From positions 16,719 to 80,718 of the forward strand of contig JAVBJV010000014.1 in the NCBI GenBank assembly GCA_031546815.1: a DNA stretch of 64,000 nucleotides, in the 5' to 3' direction. Both the position numbers and the translations under genes were made by a program. This DNA is from JAVBJV01 sp031546815. GTDB lineage: Bacteria; Pseudomonadota; Alphaproteobacteria; Acetobacterales; Acetobacteraceae. The notes beneath the pieces are model-generated. The model was given only the letters and a program-made list of their open reading frames with translations, was not told the DNA's origin and made no database searches. This document shows, piece after piece, positions 34,100 through 41,761 of this stretch (position 1 is the stretch's first letter; every line of letters begins with the position of its first letter).

Positions 34100-34998
34100 A
34101 TGATCCGGCAGAACAGCCTGAGCTTCGAACTCGCACTGCTGATGCTGCTCGCCACGTTATGGGGCGCGTCCTACACGTTCATCAAGATCGGGATCGAGAC
34201 CATTCCCCCGTCACCCTGATCGCCGGGCGCACGCTGATTGCAGGGGCGATCCTGACAGCCATCATCTATGCGCGCGGACTGCGTCTGCCGACCGATGCGC
34301 GCACATGGGGGAAGTTCCTGTTCCAGGCCTGCCTGAACAGTGCCATCCCCTTCACCCTGATCGCTTGGGGGGAACAGAGCGTGCATGCAGGGTTGGCGGT
34401 TATTCTCAATTCGACCACGCCGATCTTCACCTTTCTGATCACCGCGCTGATCACGCGTCACGAAGCCATCACCACCCGCAAGGCGTTCGGCGTTGCGGCC
34501 GGGATTGCCGGCACCTGCCTGATCGTCGGGATGGAGGCGCTGGGTGGTTTCGGGCAGCACATCTGGGCGCAGCTGGCGATCATCGCCGCCACGGTGTGTT
34601 ATGCGGGAGCGGCAATCTTCGGGAAGAATTTCGGCGGTCTGGACCCGATCATGCCCGCCGCCGGATCGCTGATCTGCGGTGCGTTGCTGCTGCTGCCCGC
34701 CAGTCTGCTGATCGACCAGCCATGGACTTTGGCACCATCCACCCGGTCGCTGCTGGCGCTGCTGGGGCTGGCGGTATTTTCAACTGCTGGTGCATTCGCG
34801 ATCTATTTCCGGCTGATCCAGACACTGGGTTCAGTCGGCACCACCGCGCAGGGTTATATCCGCGTGCCGATCGGCGTTGCGATCAGCGTGGCGTTTCTGG
34901 GCGAGAGCCTGCCCGTCAGCGCGTGGATCGGCCTGCCCTGCGTGGTGATCGGCGTGTTCGCCATGACGATCCCGGCGCGTCGGAAAGCAGCGGTCTAG
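34100..34998 (+). pseudogene. EamA/DMT-family transporter gene, disrupted by a frameshift
   Basis: The first frame reads MIRQNSLSFELALLMLLATLWGASYTFIKIGIETIPP and stops at 34219, while the rest continues in another frame from about 34212 (VTLIAGRTLIAGAIL) to 34998. Joining them by adding one base at the run CATTCCCCCGTC (34201-34211) gives a complete ten-helix EamA (drug/metabolite) permease of about 300 residues. A single-base deletion or a sequencing error is the likely cause. The downstream stretch has good EamA repeats (GQHIWAQLAIIAATVCYAGAAIF, GVAISVAFLGE). The intact gene would export small metabolites. It diverges from the ArsR gene and ends in the stem-loop at 34995-35047. Confidence 0.82.
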
Positions 34999-35047
34999 AC
35001 TGTATTGTTATTCAGCTCAGTCTGAGTTGAAGAGCGATACAGTCTAG
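34995..35047. terminator. Symmetric stem-loop containing both stop codons of convergent genes
   Basis: CTAGACTGTAT at 34995-35005 is perfectly complementary to ATACAGTCTAG at 35037-35047. Inside, TTCAGCTCAG (35011-35020) pairs with CTGAGTTGAA (35022-35031) with one mismatch. The TAG of the transporter lies in the left CTAG and the TAG of the minus-strand gene in the right CTAG. It is an AT-rich, symmetrical hairpin, probably a bidirectional terminator or RNA end protector; there is no T-run. Confidence 0.55.
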
Positions 35048-35802
35048 CGCCAGGTGAAGCGTGTGCATCCTTGCGCCAGCGGATCGCATTGATCGTCTGT
35101 CACCAGCACCGACAGAACGTAATCGCGCCCACGGGTCAGGCGCTGGTTGGAAAGATTGGCAGTGCTGAACGCCTCGCCCATGCGCTGCCAGGCGAGGATC
35201 GGGCCCTGTTCGGCACGGCCGATATTCGCAGGGTCGATCAGCGCGGCGTAGGTGTAAGCGGCTTTATCGATCTCGGGCCATGAAATCTGGTTGCTGCGCT
35301 GAGTCATGACGAACGAGGTTTCCTCATCGGCGCTCCACAACGCGCCGGTGCGCAGCAGCATCCATTCGGCACCTTCGGGCATGTTGCTGGCAACGCATCC
35401 CGCGGCTGTCGGCTCTAGCGCCGCCATTTTGCCGGCAAGCGCGCCCGACGGCAGATCCTGACCATCCGTCAGAAACTGGGCCGAGGCACCCTCCGCATCC
35501 AGACTCTCGCGCCAGATGCCGGAGAGCTGCGTGCCGACCCGCTGCCCTTCCAGCGTGCCGACATTGTGCGAACGGCAGCCTTCAAACGGAAAAAACAACT
35601 GCCCCGCAAACGCACCATTCATCACCGGCACGCGCGCAAACAGAACACCGGGGCGCACGGTTGCCGCATCGGGGAAATTCAGCGGGATATAATGGCCGAC
35701 ATACAGATCTTCCGTCGCCTGTTCCTGCGCACCCGCACCACGCATCGCACCCACCGCCGCACCAACCAGTGTCATCCGCAAAAACTGCGCACGTGTCATC
35801 AT
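35044..35802 (-). CDS. Exported protein of unknown function, translationally coupled to ligA
   Basis: About 252 residues; not recognised. The N-terminus (MMTRAQFLRMTLVGAAVGAMRGAGAQ) is a signal peptide with a positive n-region, a hydrophobic core and a cleavage-like AGA/AQ site near residue 24. It lacks an RR pair, so it is probably Sec-dependent. The mature part contains four Cys (FPFEGC, AAGC, DDQCDPLAQGC), which could form disulfides in the periplasm. The start ATG overlaps the ligA stop by 4 nt (ATGA), so expression is coupled to ligA. The segment QGPILAWQRMGEAFS is not typical of any family I know. The role cannot be assigned. Confidence 0.65.
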   Translation of the reverse strand: MMTRAQFLRMTLVGAAVGAMRGAGAQEQATEDLYVGHYIPLNFPDAATVRPGVLFARVPVMNGAFAGQLFFPFEGCRSHNVGTLEGQRVGTQLSGIWRESLDAEGASAQFLTDGQDLPSGALAGKMAALEPTAAGCVASNMPEGAEWMLLRTGALWSADEETSFVMTQRSNQISWPEIDKAAYTYAALIDPANIGRAEQGPILAWQRMGEAFSTANLSNQRLTRGRDYVLSVLVTDDQCDPLAQGCTRFTWR

Positions 35803-37889
35803 GCTGCATCCATCCCCGACATATCCCGCCATTCGGCTTCCGTGAGAGTCTTCACGCCATACTCTGCCGCCTTCGCCGCCTTGGATCCGGCATCGGCCCC
35901 GACGATCACATAATCCGTCTTGCGCGAAACCGCTTTCGTCACCTTGGCACCCAGCGTTTCGGCACGGGCCTCGGCCTCCTGACGGGTCATGGTTTCCAGC
36001 GTGCCGGTGAACACCACCGTCTTGCCCGAGAACACATTGTCCCCCGCCTGCGCCACCGCGACATCCTGTATCGTCATCGCCGCCGCCAGCGCCCCGAGCG
36101 ATTGCAGATTGCGTTCCTCGGCGAAGAATTCCGCCAGTTCTTCGGCAATCGTCGGGCCGATCCCGTTGATCGAGCCAAGCTCCAGCCGCGCGTCCGACCC
36201 GATCTGGATCGCCGCGATCATCTGTGCACGCCAGTTCGCATAACTGCCGTAATGCCGCGCCAGCAGCTTGGCATTGGCATCGCCGATGCGCCGGATACCC
36301 AGCCCGAAGATGAAGCGGTCCAGCGGCATGGTACGCCGCGCCTCGATCGACTGCACCAGATTGCGGGCCGAGGTCCCGCCCCAGCCTTCGCGCTTGGCAA
36401 TTACTGCTTCGTGTTCGTGCAGGCGGAACAGATCGGCGGGTGCGTGCAGCAGACCGTCGTCGAAAAATTCCTGAATGGTGCGCTCACCCAGACCTTCGAT
36501 ATCGAACGCCGTGCGCGACACCATGTGCCGCAAACGCTCCACCGCCTGCGCGGCACAGGTCAGGCCACCGGTGCAACGCTTCACCGCCTCGCCGGGCGGG
36601 CAGATCGCGTGGCTGCCACAAACCGGGCACGTGTCGGGGAACACGAACGGCACGGCATCGGCAGGGCGCTTGTCCGGCACGGAAGAGACAATCTGCGGAA
36701 TCACATCGCCCGCGCGTTGCAGCACCACGGTATCGCCGATGCGCACATCCTTGCGGGCGATCTCGCCTTCGTTATGCAGTGTGGCGCGCGAGACCAGCAC
36801 GCCGCCAACATTCACTGGCTCCAGAATGGCAACCGGAGTCAGCGCGCCGGTGCGACCGACCTGAATCTGGATATCCAGCAGTTTCGTGGTTGCCTGTTCG
36901 GCCGGAAACTTCCACGCAATCGCCCAACGCGGTGCGCGCCCCACAAAGCCGAGCCGACGCTGCAAGCCGATATCGTCCAGTTTGTAGACCACACCATCAA
37001 TATCATAGCCGAGCGCCGAACGTGCCGCACCGACCTCGGCCTGGAACGTCATCACGTCGGCGTCGGTCTTCAGGTGACGCGACAGAGGATTAACCTGGAA
37101 TCCCCACGCTTTCAGGCGCTCCAAAAATCCCCACTGCGTCGGCGCTACCGGCCCGCTGACATCGCCCATCGCATAGGCAAACAGCGACAGCGGACGCAAT
37201 GCGGTGATCCGCTGATCGAGCTGCCGCAGACTGCCCGCCGCCGCATTGCGCGGGTTGGCGAAAATCTTCTGCCCGGCTTTTTCCTGCGCGGCATTCAGCG
37301 CAAGAAAATCCGCCTTGCTCATGAACACCTCGCCGCGAATTTCAATCACCTCGGGCGCGTTGCCCGCCAAACGCAGCGGGAGATCTTTCAGAGTCTTCAG
37401 ATTAGCAGTGACATCCTCGCCCTCGGTCCCGTCGCCGCGCGTGGCGCCGCGCACGAAGCGCCCGTTCTCGTATGTCAGGCTGATCGACAGGCCGTCGATC
37501 TTCGGCTCGCCCACAAAGGCCAGCGGTGTGGCATCGGCCAGTCCCAGAAACCGGCGGATACGCGCGCAGAAATCGGCGAAGTCGCCTTCCCCGAACGCAT
37601 TATCCAGCGACAGCATCGGCACGCGATGCCGCACTTTCGAGAACGTGGCAGACGCCGCATGCCCCACTTTCTCGCTGGGACTGTCCGCGCGCTTCAGGTG
37701 CGGGAAGCGGGCTTCAATGGCGCTGTTACGCTGCTTCAGCGCGTCATACGCCGCATCGCTGATCGTGGGGGCGTCGTCCTGGTGATAGGCAAGGTCATGC
37801 CGCGCGATCTCGGCCGCCAGCGCGGCAAGTTCGGTCGCGGCCTGCGCCTCGGTCAGCGCGGCGACATCGATGCTTTGGTATGTGCTCAT
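35799..37889 (-). CDS. ligA: NAD+-dependent DNA ligase LigA
   Basis: 696 residues. It seals nicks in DNA using NAD+. The adenylation motif is KIDG at Lys130. The N-terminal Ia domain is HQDDAPTISDAAYDALKQRN, and the nucleotidyltransferase continues to GYDIDGVVYKLDDI. The zinc finger is CPVCGSHAICPPGEAVKRCTGGLTC, followed by helix-hairpin-helix motifs and the C-terminal BRCT domain (GKTVVFTGTLETMTRQEAEARAETLGAK). Length fits the family. The stop overlaps the exported protein's start and the ligA start overlaps the recN stop (ATGA), so it is the second gene of a recN-ligA unit. Confidence 0.96.
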   Translation of the reverse strand: MSTYQSIDVAALTEAQAATELAALAAEIARHDLAYHQDDAPTISDAAYDALKQRNSAIEARFPHLKRADSPSEKVGHAASATFSKVRHRVPMLSLDNAFGEGDFADFCARIRRFLGLADATPLAFVGEPKIDGLSISLTYENGRFVRGATRGDGTEGEDVTANLKTLKDLPLRLAGNAPEVIEIRGEVFMSKADFLALNAAQEKAGQKIFANPRNAAAGSLRQLDQRITALRPLSLFAYAMGDVSGPVAPTQWGFLERLKAWGFQVNPLSRHLKTDADVMTFQAEVGAARSALGYDIDGVVYKLDDIGLQRRLGFVGRAPRWAIAWKFPAEQATTKLLDIQIQVGRTGALTPVAILEPVNVGGVLVSRATLHNEGEIARKDVRIGDTVVLQRAGDVIPQIVSSVPDKRPADAVPFVFPDTCPVCGSHAICPPGEAVKRCTGGLTCAAQAVERLRHMVSRTAFDIEGLGERTIQEFFDDGLLHAPADLFRLHEHEAVIAKREGWGGTSARNLVQSIEARRTMPLDRFIFGLGIRRIGDANAKLLARHYGSYANWRAQMIAAIQIGSDARLELGSINGIGPTIAEELAEFFAEERNLQSLGALAAAMTIQDVAVAQAGDNVFSGKTVVFTGTLETMTRQEAEARAETLGAKVTKAVSRKTDYVIVGADAGSKAAKAAEYGVKTLTEAEWRDMSGMDAA

Positions 37890-39559
37890 TCTGCGTTCGC
37901 CAGCAAACTGTCCGCAGCCGCGCGTGCGGCCGCCGTGATGGTTTCACCCGCCAGCATGCGGGCAATTTCCTCGCGCCGTTCGGCTTCATCCAGTGGGGCA
38001 ACCATGGTGGTCGTCATGCCGCGCATCACCGACTTCGCCACCTGCAGATGCACTACGCCACGCGCTGCCACCTGCGGGCTATGCGTCACCACCAGCACCT
38101 GCAAGCGTTCCGCCACGCGCACCAGCCGTTCACCCACCGCCGCTGCCGTGGCACCGCCGACGCCGCTGTCCACTTCGTCGAACACCAGGGTTGGCACCGG
38201 CGACCCACGCGCCAGCACGACTTTCAGCGCCAGCATCAGACGCGACAATTCACCGCCCGACGCAACCTTCGCCAGCGCGCCCGCCGCCTGTCCCGGGTTG
38301 GTCGCCACCAGAAACTGCACGGCATCGGCCCCATGCGCACCCCAGCTAGTGTCGGGCAGAGCCGTCACGTCGGTCGTGAAGCGGGCCTTGTCCAACCGCA
38401 GCGGAGGCAGCTCCTTCGCCACCTCCTTGTCCAGCTTCGCCGCCGCACTGCGCCGTGCATCGCTCAGCGACGAGGCCGCCGCCACGTAATCGGCCCGCGC
38501 CGTGTGCGCCGCCTTGTGCAGGGCCGCCAGATGGCTGGTGCCAGCATCCAGCGCAGACAAGCGTTCCTTCAGCGAGACCAGCAGCGGTGGCAATTCCACA
38601 ACCGCCACCGCGTGCTTGCGCGCCATGGCGCGCAGCGCGAACAGGCGTTCTTCCACATGTTCCAGTCGACGCGGATCTGCCTCGACGTCCGATGCCAGAC
38701 GGGCGAGCAGCAGATCGGCTTCGGCCAGCGCTTCCTCGGCCCGTTCCAGCGCCTCCATCGCAGGAGTCGCTTCATCGTTCGGGGCGGGCAGACGCTGCAA
38801 CGCACGCACCGCGCCACGCAATGCCTGCGCAGGGCCGGAACGCCGGTCGCGCGGAGTAAGCTCGGCGATTGCGGCGGCGATTGCCTCGGCACGGCGCTCA
38901 CCCTGTTGCATGCGCTGGCGTTCGGTGGAGAGTTCTGCTTCCTCGCCCTCGGCCGGGGCCAGTTTGGAAAGTTCGTCCACGGCGTGACGCAGCCATTCCT
39001 CGTCGCGCGCGGCCTGTTCGATCGCGGCTTCGGCGCTGTGCAGCGCATCGACGGCCGCACGCCAGACCTTGTGCGTCGCCGCCACGGCATCGCGCAGTTT
39101 GGCGGGCACGCCGAATGCATCCAGCAGCCCCATATGCGTGGCCGGGTCCGCCAGCCCCACCTGGTCGTGCTGGCCCTGCACTTCCACCAGCAGCGCCCCG
39201 ATCCGGCGCAGCAACGCCACGCCCGCGGGCTGACCATTCACAAACGCACGGGATTTTCCATCGGCCGCGACCACACGCCGCAGGACAAGATCCTGTTCGA
39301 CCTCGATCCCCTGTTCGGCAAGCAACGCCTGCACGGGGTGGCCGTCTTCCACATCAAAACTTGCGGCGACGCTTGCTTCCTTCGCGCCAGTGCGCACCAG
39401 ACCGGCATCGGCGCGCATGCCCAGCGCCAAGCCCAGGCTGTCCAGCAGAATGGATTTCCCCGCCCCGGTTTCACCCGTCAGCACCGAAAGGCCGGGCCCG
39501 AAAGACAGGTCCAGCCGTTCGATCAGCACCACATCGCGGATTGAAAGCGACTGGAGCAT
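37886..39559 (-). CDS. recN: DNA repair protein RecN
   Basis: 557 residues. RecN is an SMC-like ATPase that acts in double-strand break repair. Walker A is GETGAGKS near residue 33; the coiled-coil arms with many Glu/Arg/Ala follow, and the C-terminal signature and Walker B region is SGGELSRLMLALKVVL and PTLVFDEVDSGVGG. Length matches RecN. The gene begins 34 nt after the terminator hairpin that ends bamD, so it needs its own promoter or read-through. No GTTC-N7-GTTC box is visible in the 78-nt gap, although recN is an SOS gene elsewhere. Confidence 0.95.
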   Translation of the reverse strand: MLQSLSIRDVVLIERLDLSFGPGLSVLTGETGAGKSILLDSLGLALGMRADAGLVRTGAKEASVAASFDVEDGHPVQALLAEQGIEVEQDLVLRRVVAADGKSRAFVNGQPAGVALLRRIGALLVEVQGQHDQVGLADPATHMGLLDAFGVPAKLRDAVAATHKVWRAAVDALHSAEAAIEQAARDEEWLRHAVDELSKLAPAEGEEAELSTERQRMQQGERRAEAIAAAIAELTPRDRRSGPAQALRGAVRALQRLPAPNDEATPAMEALERAEEALAEADLLLARLASDVEADPRRLEHVEERLFALRAMARKHAVAVVELPPLLVSLKERLSALDAGTSHLAALHKAAHTARADYVAAASSLSDARRSAAAKLDKEVAKELPPLRLDKARFTTDVTALPDTSWGAHGADAVQFLVATNPGQAAGALAKVASGGELSRLMLALKVVLARGSPVPTLVFDEVDSGVGGATAAAVGERLVRVAERLQVLVVTHSPQVAARGVVHLQVAKSVMRGMTTTMVAPLDEAERREEIARMLAGETITAAARAAADSLLANAE

Positions 39560-39592
39560 CGCTGCGAATCACCCCACTCAGGAAAAAGAACA

Positions 39593-39616
39593 AAAAGGGC
39601 GCTTGCGCGCCCTTTT
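39593..39616 (-). terminator. Intrinsic terminator after bamD
   Basis: AAAAGGGCGC (39593-39602) and GCGCCCTTTT (39607-39616) form a perfect stem with a 4-nt loop, followed by TTTTTG on the minus strand. It ends the bamD transcript and precedes recN by 33 nt. Confidence 0.9.
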
Positions 39617-39636
39617 CAATATCGCACCCGGCCTGT

Positions 39637-40476
39637 TCAGAAAAGCCGATCCAGCCAACTGCGCGAATCGCCACTCGGCGCGGCCTCTCCACCCGGAGCG
39701 GGCAGATCGCCATATTCGCGCATCAGCTTATAACTGTCCTCGTACCATTCGCTGCCCGGGAAGTTATGCCCCAGCACCGCCGCCGTCTTGCGCGCTTCGT
39801 CGCGCAGACCCAGCGTCAGGTAGATTTCCGTCAGGCGATGCAACGCTTCCGGCACATGGTTGGTGGTCTGATACGCCTCGATCACACGGCGGAAACGCCC
39901 GATCGCGGCGGTATACAGACGCTGACCTTGATACCAGCGCCCGACTTCCATTTCCTTGCCGGCCAGATGATCACGCGCCAGGTCGATCTTCAGGCGGGCA
40001 TCACGCGCATAGGACGTATCGGGGAAGCGGTTCACCACTTCCTGCAACGCCGTCATCGCGGCGGCCGTCCCCTGCTGGTCGCGCTGCACGTCCGAGATCT
40101 GTTCGTAATAGCAGAGCGCGCGCAGGTAATACGCATAGGCGATGTCCCGATTTGCCGGGTGCAGCTGGATGAAGCGATCCAGCGCGCCGATTGCCTCGGT
40201 GTATTTCTGCCGCTGATACTGGGCATAAGCCGCCATCAGCTTGGCATTCACTGCCCACGACGAATACGGATGTTCACGTTCGATCAGGTCGAACATCTGC
40301 ACAGCCCGGGAATATTCCTCGGCCTGCATGGAATCAACACCCATATTATAGATGGTTTCGGGCGAGGTCTCCGCCGTCACACCATCCGGACGCCGAACGT
40401 CTTCCGGTTCGTCGCTCGACGAGCAGCCTGCCGTCACCAGAAGAAGAAAAACAGCCAAAACGCGCAGAATCATCAA
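39637..40476 (-). CDS. bamD: Outer membrane protein assembly factor BamD (lipoprotein)
   Basis: 279 residues. BamD is the essential lipoprotein partner of BamA. A lipoprotein signal with Cys18 in the lipobox (VTAGC) anchors it to the inner leaflet of the outer membrane. The mature part is built of tetratricopeptide repeats: YNMGVDSMQAEEYSRAVQMFDLIEREHPYSSWAVNAKLMAAYAQYQ and later repeats with PGSEWYEDSY. The length and motif set match. It lies 68 nt after lpxC and is probably transcribed with it; the terminator follows. Confidence 0.94.
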   Translation of the reverse strand: MMILRVLAVFLLLVTAGCSSSDEPEDVRRPDGVTAETSPETIYNMGVDSMQAEEYSRAVQMFDLIEREHPYSSWAVNAKLMAAYAQYQRQKYTEAIGALDRFIQLHPANRDIAYAYYLRALCYYEQISDVQRDQQGTAAAMTALQEVVNRFPDTSYARDARLKIDLARDHLAGKEMEVGRWYQGQRLYTAAIGRFRRVIEAYQTTNHVPEALHRLTEIYLTLGLRDEARKTAAVLGHNFPGSEWYEDSYKLMREYGDLPAPGGEAAPSGDSRSWLDRLF

Positions 40477-40544
40477 TGCATGCCCCGTTTACCAACGGTC
40501 GTATAACACGTTGCCGCGTACATCGAACCCTTTATTTTCAGCTC

Positions 40545-41504
40545 TCAGAGAGCGGGCGACGCGGCCGCCGAAACCGGCAGGCGCGGAGCTGCCGAACGGC
40601 TGGTCGCTGTATCGTCGCTCCAGCGCCAGTTGGCCGGATCGGCGAACAGGGCGTGCAGCACACGGTTGTTCAGCGCATGTCCCGTGCGATGGCCGATAAA
40701 CCGGGCCTGCAGCGGGGCACCGGCCAAAGCCAGATCGCCCACCGCATCCAGCAGCTTGTGCGCGGCAAATTCGTTCTGCATGCGCAATCCACCCGGGTTC
40801 AGGACCTGGCTGCCATCGACCACCACGGCGTTGTCCAGGCTGCCGCCCAGCGCCAGCCCGACCGAGCGCAGATATGCAACTTCGGTTGCCTGGGTAAACG
40901 TGCGTGCCTTGGCGATTTCGCGCGTAAAGTTCGAGCCGGTCAGCGTGAGATCGGCGCTCTGCGATCCGATGGCTTCGGCCTGGAAGTTGATCGACACATG
41001 GGCGACCAGCGACGGCACCGTGCCCGGATGCAGTTCGGCCGTGGCCTCACCGTCCGACACATAAACCGAACGCAGAACCTCGATCACGCGGCGCGGCGCG
41101 GCCTGCGAAATGACGCCGGCGCTTTCGATCAGAAACACGAATGGCGCGGAGGAACCGTCCAGAATGGGAATTTCGTGACTGTCGACATCGATGATCGCAT
41201 TATCGATCGAGCAGGCAGCCAGCGCCGCCATAACGTGTTCGACCGTGCTCACGCGCGCATCCGGGCGGCCTTCGGCGGCCAGCACTGTGCACAGACGCGT
41301 ATCGACCACCCCGTTGTACAGGGCCGGGATATCAACCCCTAAGTCAGTGCGGCGGAACACAATGCCCGTGCCTACCGGCGCGGGATGCATGGTCAAGTTA
41401 ACGCGTTTGCCCGAATGCAACCCAACCCCAGAGCAACCAATCGACCCCCGCAGCGTGCGCTGCTGGGCAGGAAGAATAGCGGTTTCAACCGGTTTGATAT
41501 GCAT
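40545..41504 (-). CDS. lpxC: UDP-3-O-acyl-N-acetylglucosamine deacetylase LpxC
   Basis: 319 residues. It catalyses the first committed, zinc-dependent step of lipid A synthesis. The metal-binding His motif is VSTVEHVMAALAACSIDNAIIDVDSHEIPILDGSSAPF, and the second catalytic block is LLDAVGDLALAGAPLQARFIGHRTGHALNN with the conserved His/Asp. Length and order are typical. It starts with MHIKPV. The RBS is weak. It follows ftsZ across a 257-nt AT-rich gap with the ftsZ terminator, so it probably has its own promoter. It is a drug target in Gram-negative bacteria. Confidence 0.95.
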   Translation of the reverse strand: MHIKPVETAILPAQQRTLRGSIGCSGVGLHSGKRVNLTMHPAPVGTGIVFRRTDLGVDIPALYNGVVDTRLCTVLAAEGRPDARVSTVEHVMAALAACSIDNAIIDVDSHEIPILDGSSAPFVFLIESAGVISQAAPRRVIEVLRSVYVSDGEATAELHPGTVPSLVAHVSINFQAEAIGSQSADLTLTGSNFTREIAKARTFTQATEVAYLRSVGLALGGSLDNAVVVDGSQVLNPGGLRMQNEFAAHKLLDAVGDLALAGAPLQARFIGHRTGHALNNRVLHALFADPANWRWSDDTATSRSAAPRLPVSAAASPAL

Positions 41505-41633
41505 GACAACCCATCATCAAGTCAGTCGCCGCGCGACAAAACCTGCGCGACAGGTTGCAAAATAGGGAAGGTTAACGCCGCGGTAAAATCAAGGAATGTT
41601 GCTGCACATTTCAAAATAATACCTTGAATTAAA

Positions 41634-41652
41634 AAGAAAAATTATTTTTCTT
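41634..41652. repeat. AT-rich perfect inverted repeat upstream of lpxC
   Basis: AAGAAAAATTATTTTTCTT (8-bp arms, 3-nt centre) lies in an unusually AT-rich stretch of the 257-nt gap between ftsZ and lpxC, 130 nt upstream of lpxC. It could be an UP-element-like region, a bend or a protein-binding site. The gap between lpxC and this element shows no other clear signal. Confidence 0.45.
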
Positions 41653-41700
41653 CCCGCAATATTGCAACCCATGCCTTCGCAGTGCAGCACAGGATGCCAC

Positions 41701-41730
41701 AAAAATGGGGCAGCCCAGATGGGCCGCCCC
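41701..41730 (-). terminator. Intrinsic terminator after ftsZ
   Basis: On the minus strand GGGGCGGCCCA is followed by TC and TGGGCTGCCCC, a stem of 11 pairs with one G-T, and then ATTTTTG. It starts 31 nt after the ftsZ stop and closes the dcw transcript before lpxC. Confidence 0.9.
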
Positions 41731-41761
41731 ATAGATATCGAGTCTCAACCCAGAGGAATAC

